Shown: in pieces, positions 5,566 to 7,841 of the stretch
How the letters are laid out: every line of letters starts with the position of its first letter
How positions within the stretch are numbered: position 1 is the stretch's first letter
NCBI GenBank assembly: GCA_023428515.1
Contig: JAEYXI010000201.1
Coordinates: 1-7,841 of the forward strand
DNA: 7,841 bases
Origin: Pseudomonadota bacterium
Lineage (GTDB): Bacteria; Pseudomonadota; Alphaproteobacteria; Rhizobiales; Rhizobiaceae
Direction of reading: 5' to 3'
Translations under genes and position numbers: made by a program
The notes under the pieces: model-generated
Databases searched by the model: none
What the model saw: the letters and a program-made list of their open reading frames with translations, nothing else
What the model was told of the DNA's origin: nothing

Positions 5566-7104
5566 CTACTCGGACCTCGCCAGTACGCCCAGCCCATTGA
5601 CGTTCAGATTGTCGATGGTGATGGCGGTCGCCTTTCCGCCGGGTCCGATCGCGAACGTCACCGGCGAGGGCATGTCGGCCATTTCCTGGTCGGGATAGAT
5701 CAGGAAGAGGTCGCGGTCGAAATGCGTCATCGGATAGGAGGTCTTGCCGCCGGGTCCGACCTTCAGGGTCAGCGCATCGCCGTCGGCCTCTACCCACGCC
5801 TCCCCGACATAGTCGTTGGAATAGCTTCCCGTATAGGCGGCTGCAGGCAGCGCCGGCGTCGCCGGCGTGGGTTTCGTGCCGAACGCCTGTTTCGCCGCCT
5901 CCACCGCCGGGCCGAACATACCGCCGTAGATGGCGTTCCAGTCGCCGATCCAGTCCCCTTCGACAGAGCCCTTGAAGACCAGGTCGGCGAAGCTGTCGGC
6001 CAGCCCCTCCGGCACGCCTGTCGGGAAAGCGTTGGCCAGCACCAGTATGCCGAGCTGGTGCTGGGGATAGAGCGTCACCTGCGTGCGCACGCCGACGCTG
6101 AACGCGCCGGCATGGCCCCAGGAGAGCCCGTAGCGGCCGAGTTCGACGTTCCAGCCAAGCCCGTAGAAGGACGTGCCGCCGGTCACGGGATTGTTGCCGC
6201 GCGCCATTAGCGGCACATGGGTGGCGGCAAGCGCGGCCTCGCTGATCAGTTGCCTGCCGTCGAATTTGCCGTTGGCAAGCTCGAGCCGCATCCATTGGGT
6301 CAGGTCGCGTGCCGATGAACTGACCCCGCCGGCCGGCGCCTGCGCGGTGGCGTCGCGCTTCAGCTTCGCCTCCCATTTGCCGACGCCGCCGATATGCAGC
6401 GCCGAGCGGTTCTGCCGCGCCAAGAAATCGGCGTATCGCGAAGAGGTCTGCTCCATGCCGAGCGGCCGGTAGAGCTTCTCTTCCGCCACTTCCTCCCACG
6501 GCTTGCCGGTCGGCATGGCGGCGGCGAGCGCGCCCGCCGTTAGGCCGGCGTTGGAATAGGCGTAACCGGCGCGGAAGCTCGACGAGGGCGGCACCAATCT
6601 CAGGCGATGCATCACCACGTCGCGGGTAAAGCCGATGTCCTCGAGATCGTCGCCGGCATTGCCCGGCAGTCCGCTGCGGTGGTTGAAGAGGTCGCGCACC
6701 GTCACCTGCTGGGTCGGGTAGGGATCCTTCAGCGCGAAGGCCGGGTAGAGGTCGGCGACGCGCGAGCCCCAGTCGAGAATGCCCTCGCTGACCAGCGCGG
6801 CCACCACGGTCGATGACACCGGCTTCGACAGCGAGGCGATCTGGAACACGGTGTCGGCGTCGACAAGCTCCGGCTTGCCCGCTTCGCGCAGGCCGAAGCC
6901 CTTGAGGTAGACGACCTCGTCATTATGGACGACCGCGATCGCCAGCCCGGGCACGCCGCCGCCGTCGACCTCTTTCTGCGCCAACGCTTCAAGCTTGGGC
7001 AGCGCCGCGACAACCTTTTCGCGCGTGACGGGCTCGGCGGCGACGATGGCCGAGGCCGCAAGAAGCACGCAGCCTGAACCTGCGATTTTCGCAATCCAGG
7101 ACAT
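5566..7104 (-). CDS. Secreted serine hydrolase, class C beta-lactamase/penicillin-binding-protein fold, with C-terminal DUF3471-like domain
   Basis: The 512-residue product has an N-terminal export signal (hydrophobic residues about 5-22, likely cut after VAA at about 23), then a beta-lactamase-related domain (about 33-380). The three active-site elements are in order: SLSK with S91 as nucleophile and K94, YSN at 183-185, and HAG at 331-333 in place of KTG. NHRSGLPG (141-148) and a PLGM block (214-217) are also typical of the family. After about residue 400 an extra small beta-rich region (about 425-505) resembles the DUF3471 domain found behind such hydrolases. The protein should act in the periplasm as a peptidase, esterase or amidase; the substrate cannot be told. 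The ATG at 7104 follows AAGGAGGGGAG closely and starts a good signal peptide, while the longer frame to 7260 adds a non-signal segment. A true beta-lactamase is less likely than an esterase or D-aminopeptidase-like enzyme. Confidence 0.87.
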   Translation of the reverse strand: MSWIAKIAGSGCVLLAASAIVAAEPVTREKVVAALPKLEALAQKEVDGGGVPGLAIAVVHNDEVVYLKGFGLREAGKPELVDADTVFQIASLSKPVSSTVVAALVSEGILDWGSRVADLYPAFALKDPYPTQQVTVRDLFNHRSGLPGNAGDDLEDIGFTRDVVMHRLRLVPPSSSFRAGYAYSNAGLTAGALAAAMPTGKPWEEVAEEKLYRPLGMEQTSSRYADFLARQNRSALHIGGVGKWEAKLKRDATAQAPAGGVSSSARDLTQWMRLELANGKFDGRQLISEAALAATHVPLMARGNNPVTGGTSFYGLGWNVELGRYGLSWGHAGAFSVGVRTQVTLYPQHQLGILVLANAFPTGVPEGLADSFADLVFKGSVEGDWIGDWNAIYGGMFGPAVEAAKQAFGTKPTPATPALPAAAYTGSYSNDYVGEAWVEADGDALTLKVGPGGKTSYPMTHFDRDLFLIYPDQEMADMPSPVTFAIGPGGKATAITIDNLNVNGLGVLARSE

Positions 7105-7222
7105 GGAAACTCCCCTCCTTGCTGCCTCGCGCGGAGAGTGGCAGCTTTGCGCGCCAAACGGAAGCGCCATCGACTCCCACCCCTCCCCATGCCACCATGC
7201 GCTCTCTCCGTGGAGCCACCCC

Positions 7223-7558
7223 TTGCCCGATGAAGTTATCCTCCGCCGCTGGACCGGCAAGGTCGCGACGGATCGCGCTCAGGAATATGCGAAATACATG
7301 GCAGACACCGGCTTCGAGGAGATCGAGACGACCGAGGGCAATCTCGGCCACCAGATCATGCTGCGAGACCTCGGCGACGGCACCACCGAGATCACCGCGC
7401 TCTCCTGGTGGGTGAGCATGGATGCGATCCGGGCGCTGGTTGGCGACGATTGCGAGCGCGCCCACTACTATGCGGTCGACGACATCTACCTGGTCGAGAA
7501 GGCCGACACCGTCGAGCACCACGTCGTCTTTTCCGGCTTCACCCCGCCCGAGCGGTAA
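7223..7558 (+). CDS. Small dimeric alpha/beta-barrel-like protein, antibiotic-biosynthesis-monooxygenase type (111 aa)
   Basis: The predicted 111-residue protein opens with VILRRWTGKV, continues through a helix with EYAKYMADTG, an EGNLGHQIMLRDLGDG turn-and-strand block (38-53), a TEITALSWWVSMDAIRALVGDD stretch in two parts (55-63 and 64-76), and ends near VEHHVVF. This arrangement is typical of small ferredoxin-like-fold proteins annotated as antibiotic biosynthesis monooxygenase, many of unknown function. The best start is TTG at 7223, with GGAG at 7212-7215 and a 7-base gap; in-frame upstream ATGs would overlap the start of the divergent hydrolase gene and add sequence without coding character. 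It is divergent from that hydrolase, with 118 bases between. No cofactor or substrate can be assigned, and a link to the hydrolase is not shown. Confidence 0.75.
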   Translation: MPDEVILRRWTGKVATDRAQEYAKYMADTGFEEIETTEGNLGHQIMLRDLGDGTTEITALSWWVSMDAIRALVGDDCERAHYYAVDDIYLVEKADTVEHHVVFSGFTPPER

Positions 7559-7570
7559 GGACGCCTTTTT

Positions 7571-7626
7571 TCCTCTCCCCGTTACTATACGGGGAGAGGA
7601 TGTCGGCGAAGCCGACAGGTGAGGGG
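7571..7626. repeat. Compound palindromic intergenic repeat
   Basis: There are two adjacent hairpins. The first has perfect 12-base arms, TCCTCTCCCCGT (7571-7582) and ACGGGGAGAGGA (7589-7600), around a 6-base loop. The second has TGTCGGC and GCCGACA arms (7601-7617) around GAA. GGTGAGGGG follows. This combination is familiar as a dispersed repeat between Rhizobiales genes. It begins 13 bases after the preceding gene, just past a T6 run (7566-7571), and may also end its transcript. A related but shorter element lies at 4890-4914. Confidence 0.65.
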
Positions 7627-7841
7627 CAGTGCGAGTATGTGAGAATTTGCACGGCCTCGGCCGGAGGGTGTTACTGCCCTTAAAAAAAATTTCCTCCGAA
7701 CTTTATCCCCACTCCCGAAACCTCCCTCATACTCCGCGCCAGCAGCTTGCTTGTGGGAACGGGTGGCCACAACCTCCATTCAGGCAAGTGTGGCGCTGGA
7801 GTAACGCCCGCTGGGTTGCGCGGGACATCTCCGGTCGACTG
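7627..7841. other. Right-end intergenic region, no gene recognised
   Basis: No convincing coding frame or known RNA gene is seen in these 215 bases. Visible items are an A8 tract (7682-7689), and an inverted repeat TTGTGG (7751-7756) with CCACAA (7767-7772) separated by 10 bases. The last 90 bases have mixed GC-rich stems that could be the 5' leader of a gene or RNA beyond the edge. The minus-strand open frame here overlaps the repeat and is not supported. Confidence 0.5.

Noticed and set aside
5552..6499. 315-codon minus-strand frame inside the serine hydrolase
   Set aside because: It lies in another frame of a gene with a full set of active-site motifs, and its translation is Arg/Gly-rich without a domain.
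7703..7711. DnaA-box-like TTATCCCCA
   Set aside because: It is a single site with one mismatch to TTATCCACA and no cluster or AT-rich unwinding region beside it.
7751..7841. RNase P RNA or signal recognition particle RNA at the right edge
   Set aside because: The conserved GGAAAGTCC-type core of RNase P and the GGAAGCAGCC-type loop of SRP RNA are not present.
1..7841. CRISPR array, tRNA genes, insertion sequences or phage genes
   Set aside because: No regularly spaced repeats, cloverleaf, transposase motifs or terminal inverted repeats were seen.

Overview
The window looks like chromosomal DNA of a high-GC alphaproteobacterium, most likely a Rhizobiales member near Phyllobacteriaceae (Mesorhizobium or Nitratireductor type). 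This rests on strong G/C bias at third codon positions, the gene content, and two kinds of intergenic palindrome I associate with that group: a hairpin around the motif GAGCCTGTCGAAGG, and a CCTCTCCCC/GGGGAGAGG hairpin next to TGTCGGC-GAA-GCCGACA. The placement is inference.

Layout. On the minus strand, 21-371 and 382-699 encode two small two-helix membrane proteins in one transcription unit that probably continues past the left edge. A 338-base divergent regulatory region (700-1037) follows, with a clear inverted repeat at 795-813. On the plus strand, 1038-4846 is a compact four-gene operon that I read as dmmD-dmmA-dmmB-dmmC, a dimethylamine monooxygenase (haem-dependent oxidative N-demethylase). 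A convergent intergenic region (4847-4996) holds two hairpins. On the minus strand come a small K+-channel-like membrane protein (4997-5416) and, upstream of it in the same direction, a secreted serine hydrolase of the class C beta-lactamase fold (5566-7104). Divergent from the hydrolase is a small plus-strand protein resembling antibiotic-biosynthesis-monooxygenase/dimeric alpha-beta barrel proteins (7223-7558). The right end (7559-7841) holds a palindromic repeat and no recognised gene.

How the genes work together. DmmC is the haem PAS-type catalytic subunit (HODM alpha/DUF3445 family). DmmB is an FMN/2Fe-2S reductase that passes electrons from NAD(P)H. DmmA is a small subunit with a reductase-like segment and a four-cysteine ribbon. 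DmmD is a GcvT/DmdA-like tetrahydrofolate protein expected to capture the formaldehyde released when dimethylamine becomes monomethylamine. Known Ruegeria work (dmmDABC) and Pseudomonas mendocina work (HODM) cover this enzyme, so the module is recognised rather than new. The less explained parts are the two divergent membrane proteins, the operator-like repeat between them and dmmD, the construction of DmmA, and the altered filter of the channel-like protein. The serine hydrolase, channel and barrel protein show no obvious link to amine metabolism.
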